Source of the DNA: Escarpia spicata
Taxonomy: Eukaryota; Annelida; Polychaeta; Sabellida; Siboglinidae
Direction of reading: 5' to 3'
DNA length: 64,000 nucleotides
Assembly (NCBI GenBank): GCA_963995525.1
Contig: OZ023206.1
Coordinates: forward strand, 25,870,206-25,934,205
The notes under the pieces are model-generated. The model saw only the letters and a program-made list of their open reading frames with translations, had not been told where the DNA came from and ran no database searches. Below, in pieces: positions 34,471-46,700 of this stretch (positions within the stretch are counted from its first letter, which is position 1; the number at the start of each line of letters is the position of its first letter). Made by a program: the position numbers and the translations under genes.

Positions 34471-35434
34471 GAGACAGCTTGTGCGTTTCAATGACCCGAA
34501 GAGTTAAGCCGGCCGGAGCTTGGACTCCTGATAGGGTTACCCAAGCTGGGCAGGTCGAAGGACAGACGCCAGATAAATAGACCACCCTCTCCTCGAGGCT
34601 AAGAGGTTTGCTTGGGGCCAACAACCCCAACTGTAAAAGACAAAATGTTACAGAAACTGTTATGACAAACTCAAGAGAGCATCATTGCTTGGGAGAGGTT
34701 GGGCCTTCAAACAAAAGTAATATGAAGCAGTGCAGTGAAAGCCGAGAGGAAGCTGTACGATCGACTGCCCTATTGAAAACCAAAAAACTCACAAAGAATG
34801 CTACCTGGAACGTCAGAACAATGTATGAAGCTCGGAACGTAGCACAGGACGAGGACTAGGAAAGAAAAGACGACTTTTACAACAGACTGCGTGCACAACG
34901 TATTTGAAGAGCAAATCCAGAAGGTCGGTACCATTCTCATGGGCGACTTTTACGCAAAGATAGGAAATAACAACACAGGTTATGAGCAAGTCATGGGCAA
35001 GTATGGATAAGGACAGATTAATGACAATGGAGAACGGTTCGCACCCTTTGTGCCATGAACAGCGTGGTCATAGGAGGACGTGTCTTCCCACATATTTACA
35101 TCCACAAGGAAACCTAGAGATCACCTACTCTTATAACCATATTATTGAAACTCAAATAGATCATGTGTGTGTGGGACAGAAGTTCAGACAGTCGCTGCAG
35201 GATGTGAGAGTGAAGAGAGGCGCTGATGTTGCTTCTGATTACCACCTGATGGTGGCAACACACAAGTTTCATCTTAAAAGGCACATAGCTCAGGGCAACA
35301 GCACAATAACTCGTTACAACATAGATCCACTGAAGGACAAGGGAACGACAGAAGAGAACCGGATCAGCATCTCGAACAGATACCAGGTGCTGCAAGAACT
35401 ATACCGTAGCAATACTGACCTAGAACCGAAGTGA
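34471..35434 (+). pseudogene. RTE-clade LINE, 5' end and endonuclease remnants
   Basis: A leader ending near 34650 is followed by NATWNVRTMYEARNVAQ (about 34797-34850), the start of an RTE endonuclease. After an internal deletion come KDDFYNRL (34870), LMGDFYAKIGNNNTGYEQVM (34938-34998) and, after frame changes, QIDHVCVGQKFRQSLQDVRV then KRGADVASDYHLMVATHKF (35150-35275). These are the GDFN and SDH blocks of the APE-type endonuclease. It ends at the stop near 35434. Frame breaks and deletions show a dead copy. By sequence style it is the same family as the 3' fragment at 2.4-3.07 kb. Confidence 0.75.
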
Positions 35435-36232
35435 CAACAAGCCATGCAGATGTATCAGAATACGTGATAAATCGAGCGGGAAAAATTTGATCAATGAGGT
35501 GTTTTTTCTTGTATCAGTGCGGCGAGTGGTGTTTTGTTTGTGGGTTAACATAGGTGATGACATGATGACCGTTGTAGAGCTGTGCATGCCGGGAGGTTCG
35601 TGGGCATTGTTGGGGGCCCCCTTAACCAATGTTCCCGCTCCTTTTCTCACGTCTTCTGATAAGTAATGGGTATGTTACTGGAACGTGATCTTCAAAGGAG
35701 CCTCGTGGGCAGGACGGGTGGGTTGGAGGATAGCCTTCTCTTAGGGGATGCGTGCGCGTGTGTAAGGCTAGGACGGGATGGTGGACGGCTAATGACATCT
35801 TCTTATCGGATATATCATCGTGTGTGCATGCAAGCATGTATGCATGAAAAACGAACAAAACACGGTAGTATACGAACGCACACGTATTTTATTGAGCAAA
35901 GATGCAAGCGGATAACGATAATGACGTGACTTGCGGGTGTCTTACCATTCCGCCCGTTGTCGTGAGCTTATGGGTGATTACCACCACGCCATTGGCTCGT
36001 GTATGTATGAGACTTTCAGGTGTTTTATAACCGTACTAGCGGTCTGAGCTTACGGGTATTGACCACGGCGTTATCGGCTCCATTGATGATGATAATACCT
36101 TGTCAATGAAACACGGTGGCAATCAATACCGAAAAACGTCACAAGCAAATATATGTAAAAACTAGTATCATCTACGACAACGCAGCGCCACTTGAAATTC
36201 GTTTTATCTTCTGCATTTATCACGCATCTCCA
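35435..36232. other. Unassigned stretch
   Basis: Two related segments, GTGAGCTTATGGGTGATTAC (35963) and CTGAGCTTACGGGTATTGAC (36044), each followed by an ACGGCGTTA/ACGCCATTGGCTC-like end, form an imperfect ~80-bp direct repeat. No gene recognised. Confidence 0.35.
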
Positions 36233-36634
36233 TCAATAATTTTTCAAGCGTATTTCGACCTTTCTTGCCACCGTAGCAGACCCCCAAAAAGCTTCCTTCA
36301 ACGGTATCCTCTCCACCAGTTCAACTTTTCCAGTAGCCAGCAAGCTCTCTCTCAACCCTTTCGATGTTGTGAACTTTGTCATCAATAAGTTGCGCACGCA
36401 GTCGACACGGATAGCATACTTCTCGGATGCTCTTCTCGTTTTCCTTATGGCTCTACTTTCCCATTTCGCCATGTACGCTGAACTTGCCTCTTTGATACTT
36501 TCCGCGCATTCGGCGTCTTCACGACCGTACGCTTCAAGTCGACAGGGGTAAAAGTTCGACAGGAAAGAAGCTGACCCACCAAACCGTGTAAGCATATCCA
36601 TCATATCTCCGTCTCTATACCACTGGCTCAACAA
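36233..36634 (-). pseudogene. NADAR-domain (YbiA-like) fragment
   Basis: A 133-codon frame contains FGGSASFLSNFYPCRLEAYG, the N-terminal hallmark (SxFLSNFYPC) of NADAR domains. It continues to IKEASSAYMAKW, RVDCVRNLLMTKFTTSKGLR, ESLLATGKVELVERIP and AFWGSATV, the C-terminal pattern (LxxKFxxxxxLRxxLLxTG..ELVE....D.FWG). NADAR proteins act on ADP-ribose or riboflavin-pathway nucleotides as N-glycosidases. Here the segment between GRE and IKEASS (the EHAYQ region with the helix after it) is shortened and does not match, so the domain is probably broken. No intron signals or upstream exons are visible. It may be a decayed host gene or cargo of a retroelement. Confidence 0.55.
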
Positions 36635-37079
36635 CTACGTGTAGTATAGCAGTTTTCTCCGTCACTTGTCGCAAAACTTTAAAGCGATGACGAATGTAAC
36701 TACGCTATATCTGAATGGTATGTGTGGGCGTGGACGTATGTGCGCATGCGTGAACGTGACATGCGTGTGTGAAGGTAATTGTTGAACTCTTCATGAAGGG
36801 ACCAATGAACGGAATGTATGGGTGTGGGTAGTAAGTACGCATGTGACATGTACGAGAAGGTGATTGATGAACTAGTCATGAAGGAACCAATGAATGGAAG
36901 GCGTGGGCGTTGTCAGTATATGTGCGGGTTTGGACATGTATTCTTGCGTGTGTGGATATGTATTCATACGCAAAGGTGTCATGTCGGTTATGAAGCAGTA
37001 AGGGACAGTAATTGTAGAGAATTCAGATTGAATAAGTACCTATGCTAGACTTATGAATAAATGTTGAGTGTGCGGTCAC
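36635..37079. repeat. Imperfect ~85-bp tandem duplication
   Basis: Two units starting GAAGGTAATTGTTGAACTC (36771) and GAAGGTGATTGATGAACTA (36856) each continue ATGAAGGRACCAATGAAYGG and end in a GTGGGCG-like segment. The stretch is otherwise without gene signals. Confidence 0.6.
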
Positions 37080-37129
37080 GAGATGGGAAAGGCTACTCTA
37101 ACAAGAAACCAACATACGCACACTGAACG

Positions 37130-37685
<556 letters not shown>

Positions 37686-38065
37686 CACATTTGTAGACCA
37701 TCTTCTCATACTTGTAGACCACACCGACACACTTGTAGACCATTTTCACACAGATTTAGACCACCTTCACAAAAGAACTCACACTCACACTCGCACACAG
37801 CACACATAGAATACAGACACAACACACATACAACACACAAAACACACATACAACACACATAAAAGACAAACAAACACACACACACACACACACACACGTA
37901 CACACGAGCCACACCACACACGCGCGCAGGCACACACACACATGCACAATGCTCACGTGCCATACACACACACACACACACGCGCACGAACGCACACGCA
38001 CGCACACACACGTACACTCGCACACACATACCACACTCACGCACGTACACTCGCACACACATACA
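37686..38065. repeat. CACTTGTAGACCA units and CA-rich tract
   Basis: Four to five diverged ~24-27-bp units with TTGTAGACCA or TTTAGACCA (37690-37765) are followed by an interrupted CA-rich tract with CGCACG variants. Confidence 0.85.
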
Positions 38066-38922
38066 TTTTCCAGAAAAAAACATACCATAACTACGTGAAG
38101 TGATTAACTGTTTTGTACTTCGACGATCACTGTTATGTCTAACTAATCAAAAACAACTGTTGACATAGTCTCGACACGTTGGCTGTAGTTACAATGGGAT
38201 AATGTGAAATTATGCACTACCACTGCGTTAATTGACATCTGTTACTGATAATATACAGTCGTTCACAATTGTCAACAACATTAACTGATAATAAACCGTC
38301 GTGCGCTACTATCAACAACATCTGGTTTTGATTAGGTCATCAAGTAAACACTGTGTTTTTGGTGTATAAGCCAAACGTATGCACATAATGTTAGACGAAT
38401 TAATAGATGGCGATGGTATTTTATCATGGATGAACTGATACAAACCTTCAACGGGTCGCCACCACCATTATCCCCTGTGCAACTATGGATATTGACGGGC
38501 GAAGAAGATGAAGGATATGAATAGATAAAGGTTACACACGCACGCATGAACGCACTAATAGACGTTCCAACACCAGTCGCTAGGGGGATGGGCGATAATT
38601 AAGGGATATGACCTCATCGCATTAAGTAGGACAATAATCCCCAGGGGGCGCTCCTAACCGGAAGTGAGTCAGCATTTTCACTCCCAAATTTTCATGGCGC
38701 CACATCTGCTCCTCGAGATGGACCCCCTAACTACTCAAGGTGCTTTCTGTGACTCACTAGCAAAGTATTTTCGCCCACTCGTGTTATTTATCTATAGCTC
38801 ATGTTATTTACCCCGGCACCTGCCCCCGCCACCCGCCACCCGTCACCCGTCAACAAAGACTTCCTTGTCAACAAGCCATTGGTAGCTAGTAGCTTTAGAT
38901 GACGATCACCATCACAGAGATC
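38066..38922. other. No recognised gene
   Basis: Includes a repeated phrase around 38245-38330 (ACTGATAATA…CGTTC/CGTGC…ATCAACAACAT, twice). A 73-codon plus frame (38664-38885) has no recognisable domain. Confidence 0.35.
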
Positions 38923-39294
38923 GTGGAGTGCAGTCGTTAGCCCTTCCGCCGGGCCTGCCAGCGCTCGTAGTTGGAAACCCGGGAATCGGGCAGGCGTTAA
39001 GTTATTTGGTGTAAAAATCTTGCACTCTACATTGGGGACTGTGAATACCCCATGACTCTGTGATCACAATAATGTTAGACCCGTCTGAAGTTGGGATATA
39101 AAATAACAACTGGGGACAACATGCACCCATACAGTGACCAATCTCAGTGCGAGCATAGAAAGGTCAGCTTAGCGACATTGCTCTGGAAAAGGCTGACTAG
39201 CTGAACGAGAAGACCATACAATTATAAGCACAATATTATACAGATTAGTCAGCTAATAAAACGTTGCTGAGTGCTGGAAACAACTGGAATTAGA
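38923..39294 (+). mobile_element. tRNA-derived SINE (family 1), copy 1
   Basis: Diverged copy. The tRNA-like head (38923-38990) is eroded. The body shares ATTTGGTGTAAAAATCTTGC, ACATTGGGGACTGTG, GCATAGAAAGGTC, GGCTGACTAG and TTGCTGAGTGCTGGAAACAA with the copies at 41529 and 50846. Confidence 0.8.
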
Positions 39295-39409
39295 ATGTTA
39301 CACCGACGCACATAACGTACGACCTTTGATGTCGGAAGAGCGATCGTAGTTGAAGTGAGGGGTCAGCTTGCATTCTACAAATTATTTATGCCTTATGCCT
39401 TTTACAAAA

Positions 39410-41067
39410 CATAGTGGTCAGGTCAGTATTGTTTGAGTTTGCACCGAGTCGAAAACCTTCTCGTAGTCGACGAAAGCTATGCAAAACGGAATATTATATT
39501 ATCGGTACCTCTCTTTCAGTCGGTTTATGACGTGAATGTGGTCTGTCGTTGAATACCTGCTTCTGAATCTTGTTTGCTCTCGTGGTTGGTTTTCGTCGAG
39601 TGTCTTCTCTAGCCTATTCGTTAGTATCATTATGAGTAATTTGTAGATGCTTGATAACAAAAATATCGGTCCGATGTTCTTAAAATATTTCTTATTTCCC
39701 TACTTGAAGATTATCACCATCTTTGCGTTCTTCCATGCGGTGGGTATTCGTCTTTCCGATAAGCATTTCCTATACAGCTTAGTCAGTGTCTTCGTGATGG
39801 TATCTACTCTTGCTTTTAATGTTTCAATGTTTACATGGTCGTTGCCTGATGTCTTCCCATTCTTCATATTTCTTAGCGCTGCTTCGTGTAGAATTCCTCT
39901 ATGCGTTCCATGATCATACCTGCCTGTGTTCTTTTGGCTTTCTTCAGGCTCTTTGAAGCCGTAATCGTTTCTTGTATCAACTCTTGTTTGTACTTCCTGG
40001 TGTCCTCCTTCTCTTTCTTTTGATGATCTTGCATATTTCCGAGTACTCTGCTTGTTTTTACTGTCGCCGTTATCCACCATTTCCCGTCGTTTCTTCATCA
40101 GTGCTGGTGTCGGTAACGATATTCTCGTCTTTACATGCCTTTTGGTTGCTTTGGCTACACTTGTTGCACTTAGTTGGATCATCTCTCGGTGATGTTTTAC
40201 TCATGGTGTCGATGTCGTCTAGTTCCTGTAGTGTCTCGAATCGATTTCGCAGTTCGAGTTGGAATTCGATATTTTTTGTTCCTATTTGTGTGGGATCTAC
40301 CCTTGGTGGTATCTTGTTTATTAACTTCTTTCATTCAGCCTTGACGTCCAGTTTGATGTTGCCCATTACCATTATGTGGTCACTTCCGATGTTGAACTGG
40401 TTGAAGACAGTTACGTCCGTGAACATGTCTGCCTTGTTTTTGAGACGTGAGTTGTAGTCGAACAATGTAAAACTACATTATGAGTTATTTACGATTAAAA
40501 GAGGCTCTTACGTGTGACTATTAGTTAATTGTATTTGTATGCAGATACTGGTTGTTATATATCCACATAGCCATTAAATACGTTATAGTCTGGCAAGTGT
40601 GATTTTGTTCGAAGGTTAGTTCGCCACCATTGGGCGACAGTGTCACACTTAACCCTCATTATATTTTCTTTCCATTTCTTGTTTATGAGAAAACCTACTG
40701 CTGCTTGGTTGTTGTTCGCCGTAGAATGGTATAGTAGGTGGCCGCTTTGTAAGATAGTGAAGCATTCCTCTCTTATGCTGACTTCTCCGTTCCCGATCAC
40801 ATACCATACCACGGTAAACACTCGGCCACTGCGCCCCATACACAAATTTAGACATTATCAAAATTGACTACAAACTGGCGAGGCCCAACAGAAGGCTGGC
40901 TGAGACCGTCGCTCGGGTCTCTCCATGTATCTCCGTTGATCCGTCGTCTCTTCTGGTGTTGACATTGTGGAGCACAGGTCATGTATATGAGTGTTGGTCG
41001 TAGATAGATGAATTGTGGGACTAGACTCAACGTGTAATTTATTGTGTCCTAGGTATTTCCACCACAA
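39410..41067 (-). pseudogene. RTE-clade LINE fragment, minus strand
   Basis: On the minus strand the endonuclease remnants (40860-40550) include AAVGFLINKKWKENIMRVK, a conserved RTE endonuclease block. After a break, 40470-40330 reads GSDHIMVMGNIKLDVKAE (the SDH block) and then KKLINKIPPRVDPTQIGTKN. The frame 40182-39700 ends in HEAALRNMKNGKTSGNDHVN and RIPTAWKNAKMVIIFK, the start of the RT domain. Remnants continue to about 39410 (FCIAFVDYEKVFDSV, RT motif A). The first part of the endonuclease and everything after motif A are missing. It differs enough from the RTE at 34.5 kb to be another RTE subfamily. Confidence 0.7.
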
Positions 41068-41528
41068 TGTTTTTCATGAAGACCATAGCATTCAAATGTG
41101 AAACCCTGTTCTGTGCCTACGAGAATGGGAGCCATCGCGTAGCTTTTGAAGACTAATTACAACTAACATAATTAGTGAAATATGGGTGAGGGAGAGATGT
41201 TAGTCCATTTCATCAACACGTATAAGAACAAATAATATAGCAAACCAAGTATGTGTGGAAAGCTATTTAATACACTTTTAACAGTTGCCATAATTCCTAG
41301 CAAATTACAATGTCGTGACGTATTTAGTACATCATCCGCTATGACGTTGCGGCACACCAGTGTGCCGCGGTGCACCGGTTCAAAAGCTTGCTCTACACTA
41401 TCGTGTTTTATTTATCACACCAAACGACATTCATCAACCATCGGTCTTCCAAGATCAGTTACCGTTTGAACAAACTTGTCAAGAAGAAGTGAATTGTAAA
41501 GATTATTGGTTTTGCAGTTATAAGAACA
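41068..41528. other. No recognised feature
   Basis: No domain, repeat or TIR seen. Short frames on both strands only. Confidence 0.35.
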
Positions 41529-41905
41529 GGCGCGCGATAGTGTAGTGGTTAGCATATCCGCCTGACATGCCGGCGGCCCGAGTTCAATACCCGGACCGGG
41601 CAGGTATGGTATATTTGGTGTAAAAACCTGGCTCTCAACATTGGGGACTGTGTATCCCTCGTGACTCGGAGATCACGTTAATGTCGGTCCCGTCTCAATT
41701 TGGGACGTAAAAGAACCACTGAGGACGACAAGCACCCTGGCAGTGACCACCCTCAGTGCCAGCATAGAAAGGTCGGCTTGGCGATAATGTTCTGAAAAGG
41801 CTGACTAGTTGAATGAGACCTCATAAGACCATAACATTGTAACCACAAAAATATACAGACTAGTCAGTTAATAGAACGTTGCCGAGTGCTGGAAACAACT
41901 AGAAG
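41529..41905 (+). mobile_element. tRNA-derived SINE (family 1), copy 2 (best preserved)
   Basis: The head is tRNA-like: an A box in ATAGTGTAGTGGTTAGCA (41537-41554), an anticodon arm CGCCTGACATGCCG and a B box GAGTTCAATACC (41580-41591). This fits a tRNA-Val/Asp-type ancestor; the anticodon position reads GAC. The body then carries TTTGGTGTAAAAACCTGG, ACATTGGGGACTGTG and the 3' block GCCGAGTGCTGGAAACAACT. It is not a functional tRNA gene: the acceptor stem does not close. Confidence 0.85.
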
Positions 41906-42817
41906 TAGCTGAAACCCAGCTTCGTTGCATCATTATATTCACACTAAAGACCGATGTGAGCCTACGATCTGTCATCTAATGTACGCTGTCAGTAACGGTG
42001 AGTAATATGAACGACCCTTTGAAGGAAGATTTGGAAGACGATACGAAAAAGAACAGTTATTGAGTCTAAAGAAAGAAAAGAGACAAAATAGAGCTTTGGA
42101 GAAGACTCGTAGTTTGCGTAGGAATTCCATTTAGCCCCGCTCTCCCCTACGTCGCCTGGTTTTCGCTGGAATACTGGTGATATACACCAAAACTTAACTG
42201 AGCATATATTGCTATATATATATCTGTTATCGACAGCTCGAAGAGTCATCACTTTACGAATCGCTTCGTAATGCTTACCCAGAGACCCACTACACAAGTA
42301 GGACCACTCCACCCCCTGAGTGTGCCCCTTAGCTCTAACTAAAACAAACCAAACCCACTTACAATATCCGTAGAAGGGACAGTCCCCTATACTGGAGAAG
42401 AGTTATGATTGGATGGCTAGTGCAATTCACCGCTTACCAACTGTACGTGATGACATCATGCCAAAGGCGCCGACCGTCGATGATTGTCAACGACAGTCAG
42501 CCATTGGTAGACTAGCATTGATTAGCGTTGTAAACAAATATAAATGTGGTTTCATACAATTTACCCACCGTGCATAGTTGTATATTCTAATTTCAACAGA
42601 ATTACTCTATGAAACATACAACAGAATTTTCTTTTCGAAATATGAGAGGGGTGCAGTTGTAGTTTTTGGTGAGACATATTTACCCACCTAAAATGATTGT
42701 CGCGGTTAATTACGCGGTTTATAATATATGCAAAGATGTGAGCAGGGGCTTGTACAAACAGGTTACTCTGGTAGGGGGGGGGGGGAGGGGCACCTGTCGG
42801 CTTTGGCGCTGTTCATC
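41906..42817. other. Upstream region of the CD225 gene, no other gene recognised
   Basis: A G-run (about 42774-42784) lies close to the promoter. Nothing else can be assigned. Confidence 0.35.
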
Positions 42818-42830
42818 TATATATATAATA
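42818..42830 (+). promoter_or_regulatory. Likely TATA box of the CD225 gene
   Basis: TATATATATAATA lies about 105 bp before the start codon at 42932, which would place transcription start near 42850 and give a ~80-nt leader. Position and motif only. Confidence 0.45.
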
Positions 42831-42931
42831 CTCCGACATGTTGTGTGGCGTGCTCTACGGGACTTCCTACGACCAGCGCTTCAACAGTTTAACTGACTGC
42901 TGCGGTATACAGCAACAACGCAAACCTGACG

Positions 42932-44013
42932 ATGGATCCTCAAAGTGATGCGAGCTATGGCAACGACCAGCCGAACGTTGATCCGCCGGCATACGTCAAC
43001 GGTAAGTACAAATGTGGTTTGTCCATTATTCCTCACAGCAACATCGTCACAATTCAATTATATTGTAAAAAATATTAAACCTAGGCGCACTTGCGTACGG
43101 GTAAGATTTATATATTTTTAAAACCTTGTCTCTTAAATTATGTTAGAGGTAATAAGAGATTAGTGTATCGGAGAAGCCACGACATTAGCCACTGTTAAAG
43201 AAGAAGTAAATATAATTTCTTATATAGCGCAATATTCATTCCTTAAAACTACACAAAGCGCTATACACCTCACTCCCTGGCAAATATCTTCAACCGTACA
43301 CCATCTCGATAATTTGTACACAAATTTACACCACTGTCTATTGACAGGTACTCATTCATATACCTGAGTGAACCGGAGCAACGTAGAGTGAACGAAATTG
43401 TCTAAGGTATTCGAATACGGTTTCTATCGATTGAGAGTCTGATCTTATAGTCACTGCGCAAACGCGCCCCAAGTTCACTGTCATGCATCAATTTTTAAAA
43501 TGTCTTTGTATTGGCATATACTCTGTATGTATATATATATATATATATATATATTTGTAGTTATAAAACAGAGTGTGATCTTTTAGTTATTTTTTAGATT
43601 GTCTGTCTTTCTGTCTGTCTGTCTGCCTGCCTGTCTGTTTATCTATATGCCTGTCTCTCGGTCTGTAGGCCTGTCTGTTTATCTATCTGTCTGTCTGTTT
43701 GTCTATCTGTCTAGATGCATGTCTGTCTATCTGTCTGTCTGTCTATCTATCTATCTGTCTGTCTGTCAGTCTGTCTGTCTACCTGCTTGTCTGTTTGCCT
43801 GTCTGTCTATCTGTCTATCTGTCTGTGTCTGTCTGTCTGTCTGTCTATCTATCTGTCGGTCTGTCTGTCAGTCTCTCAGTCTGTCAGTCTGTCTGTATGT
43901 CTGTCGGTCTAATTGCTTGTATGTCTGTCAGTCAGTCAGTCTGTCAGTCTCTCAGTCTCTCTCTGTCTGTCTGTATGTCTGTCTGTCTGTCTGTCCGTCT
44001 TTCTGCCTGTCTC

Positions 44014-44060
<47 letters not shown>

Positions 44061-45356
44061 GACTGTCTGTGTGTATTTCTGTCTATCTGTTTGTATGTCT
44101 GTCAATATGTCTGTCTGTCTCAATCAATCTGTCTGTCTGTCTGTTTCTCTGTCTGTCTATCTGTCTCTCTGTCTCTCTGTGTGACTCTCTGTCTCTATAT
44201 CTCTCCTTCGGTCTGTCTGTCTACTTGCTTGTCGTAGACCGTCCGTCTATCTATCGGTTCAGCATATCTCCATCAATTATGCATGTATGTAGCAAAAACT
44301 GTGTAGGCGTGCTAGATGGGCCAAATGGCTACATCGGAATGTAAACGAGCGTAACGAACGTTTTTTGTTTTCAGAGCAGAGCCAACAGCCACCTCAGCAG
44401 GTTGCTGTGTTTACACAACCGACCCAGGTGTTCACGATACAACTGACACCTCTCGATAACCCTTCTTCCGACGGCCTCGGCTTCGCAATCTGTGTTACAC
44501 TGTGTTGCTGCTTGCCTCTGGGAATATTCGCAATTGTCAGGTTTGTCTATACTTTAAATTGTATATTTTCAAATTTTGTGTTCTTGTGAGAATAAAAAAA
44601 ATTATTTTGTATCCTAGAAATACAGCTGCACTAATTTATATTATTGACACGAACACATTTTTAAAACTAATTATGGAGGGAACAACATTACGGAAGTTAA
44701 CAAGTTTACATGTTAAAACTTTACGTAACATTCCCTGTCTTAATCACGAAAGCTAACCATAGTATAGCATGTCAATTTTATATAAAGTTGCTCGGCAATC
44801 TTTTTATTAATACGCTAACCTTGAACCATTATAACGGCGTCTACTCCCACGTGCCGAGGTCCACTAACGTCTTTCTATGTTCATTCGCTTCCTTGGTCCG
44901 CTGGTCTGTGATCTAGCAATTGACGATGTGTTTCAGAAAACACAACGATAGTCACTTTGAGTTACTTACTTTCGTTTTTGCGATATGGTTTCTAGAGGGC
45001 CTTTCTCCTACGTTGGAGAAATGAGTGGTGATCTACTCTCCAAATGGCGCCATTGTAAAATGTAGTTCAAAATACTATAATGTTGATATTTAGTGCCGTG
45101 GATGTGTTTCTTCATTGGTGGGTGTAAGTTTGTATTTTGTAATGACGTTCTCTACGACATGACACTGTTTGATAACTGTTCATGTACTCGTGTTAGGTCG
45201 TCGCAGTGCCGGTCAGCCATACAACGCGGAGACCTAGAAGAGGCCGAGAAACGATCGAAGGAAGCGAATACCATTAATTGGGTCGGACTGGTCATGGGAA
45301 TTGTGATTTACGGGTTGAATATTTTAGTAAATCTTAAGTTCATGTCACAGCTTTAG
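42932..45356 (+). CDS. CD225/dispanin (IFITM-like) family membrane protein, three exons
   Basis: Exon 1 is 42932-43001 (donor G|GTAAGT), exon 2 is 44375-44540 (TTTTCAG acceptor; donor CAG|GTTTGT) and exon 3 is 45197-45356 (TGTTAG acceptor, stop TAG). Phases agree (70+166+160 nt = 131 residues plus stop). The N-terminus has MDPQSDASYG and a PPAY motif (residues 18-21), a possible ligand for WW-domain ubiquitin ligases, then a Gln/Pro-rich stretch. The CD225 domain follows: DGLGFAICVTLCCCLPLGIF (56-75), a cysteine-rich intramembrane segment of the kind that is palmitoylated in relatives, then SAIQRGDLEEAEKRSKEA and the C-terminal membrane helix WVGLVMGIVIYGLNILVNL (107-125). Relatives include IFITM and PRRT1/SynDIG-type proteins of plasma and endosomal membranes. 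The exact role of this one is unknown. Length and topology are normal for the family. Intron 1 carries a SINE fragment and a GTCT array. A decayed paralogous exon lies at 3.9-4.0 kb. Confidence 0.85.
43195..43405 (-). mobile_element. SINE family 2, 3' part, in CD225 intron 1
   Basis: On the minus strand it reads TTCGTTCACTCTACGTTGCTCC, GAATGAGTACCTG, AGACAGTGGTG and ends TTGCGCTATATAAG, matching the copy at 53686-54000. The tRNA-like head is missing. Confidence 0.8.
43595..44235. repeat. (GTCT)n-type microsatellite in CD225 intron 1
   Basis: About 640 bp of GTCT/ATCT/CTGT variants, preceded by a (TA)n run (about 43530-43553). Ser/Val/Cys/Leu frames up to 212 codons across it are artefacts. 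Confidence 0.95.
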
Positions 45357-46512
45357 CAGACGATCTTAAGTGAATGGCAATCTGCAGTGCTAACATTTAC
45401 GCAATCAGTGGTTAATGTGTTTTTTTCTAATTCCAAGTGTACGGAGGGTTATATCTGACACCAATTTCTTATATCTGATTCTTTGACATGACGTAGTTTT
45501 TTGTAAATTAAATTCTGTAAAAAAAATTATAACCAATCAACAATATATTTGATGGACGTGACCATATGCTTTTATGGTAATCACGTACACATGTGTAAAC
45601 GATCCGACTGTGATTGTTTGAGACTAATGCACGCATGTGAATACCACATTAGTGAATGTGACATGATATAAAGAGCAACGTTTAATAGCAATGTTGTCGC
45701 ACATTGCCAGAATATATTACTGTGAATGCTACACAATTGATTGATGTTACAGTAAGTGTTACAATCAATGTTACACAGTGGAATAGTATTACAATCAATG
45801 CTACCATCAATGTAACACAATGGAATTATATTACTGTCAGAGTTACAATGCATATTACAAAGACGAGTAGTATTACAACAAATATCATAATCAAAGTTAC
45901 ACACTGGAATGGTATAATAATTAGAGGTGCAATCATAGTTACACAGTGGAAACGTATTAAAATCAGGGTCGCCATCTTCGTCATTTTACTACGCAACTCT
46001 CCATTATACCGTTAAGAATACTACTGATATAGCATAAGTATTATGAGTATTATTTGGATATGAATTATAATTGCATCGTCGTCCAGTATCTAGAAAACAG
46101 ACTATTGTCAAAATGCATTAACACAAATTCAATGTGTTTATTTTTGAATGAGTTATACATTACTATGATGGTTGAGTTTACAAACAAAACGTAATTATAT
46201 ATGACTAAGGTTTATGTTATATATGCGTCAGGTAATTTATTGGAAACGTACTGCATGATTTATAGAGGCTTCAGCATTATTTACTGTGTGTATGGCCCAA
46301 AGGTACCTCAAGGTTTTATTCAGAATCACACACATGTTGTCGTGAATTGCTTTACGTACAAACACCGCGATACCACAACTCCAACATATGCACAAATGAC
46401 TGCCATATCAAACTAATAAATGCAACTTTATTCCTTGAATGCTATAGTGTTTTTGTTTTTCAATCGAATTTCCCAGGACTTGTTTTGGATGTATAATTTG
46501 CTTCGAATTCTA
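45357..46512 (+). repeat. Segmental duplication, copy B (3' flank of the CD225 gene)
   Basis: Collinear paralogue of 4110-5120. It includes the same field of degenerate TGTTACA-based repeats (45720-45965), whose open frame reads as a repeated INVTQWN-like pattern, and the same ending GATGTATAATTTGC.TCGAATTCT (about 46488; 5095). Confidence 0.85.
45508..45513 (+). terminator. Possible polyadenylation signal of the CD225 gene
   Basis: ATTAAA lies about 150 nt after the stop codon, followed by an A-rich stretch. A canonical AATAAA also occurs much further on at 46415-46420. Which one is used cannot be told from sequence. Confidence 0.35.
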
Positions 46513-46544
46513 AAAAAATTTATCGCAGATGTCGATAAACACCG

Positions 46545-46700
46545 GATACTGTTTTCGGTGCGCAGATTCTGAATGATTTGATGGTAATATGATAATGGCT
46601 GGCGATTTACTCCTGTTGTTGAGGATTAGCCCATTGTCGCTGAGCCAAATATTTACGTTTCGAAAACAGGCCTCCATACGCGCAAGTACATTTGCGTGAT
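46545..46700 (-). pseudogene. Short LINE reverse-transcriptase fragment
   Basis: A minus-strand frame reads LARMEACFRNVNIWLSDNGL then ILNNRSKSPAIIILPSNH. This resembles the segment after the catalytic YADD in CR1/L2-type RT (helix, then W...N.L.LN..K.E....). Only about 50 codons are legible. Confidence 0.5.

Noticed and set aside
41529..41600. Functional tRNA gene
   Set aside because: A and B boxes are present but the acceptor stem does not close, and the same unit recurs with a common SINE body.
43599..44344. A 212-codon Ser/Val/Cys/Leu frame
   Set aside because: It is the GTCT microsatellite in the CD225 intron; the unit of 4 bp keeps three frames open.
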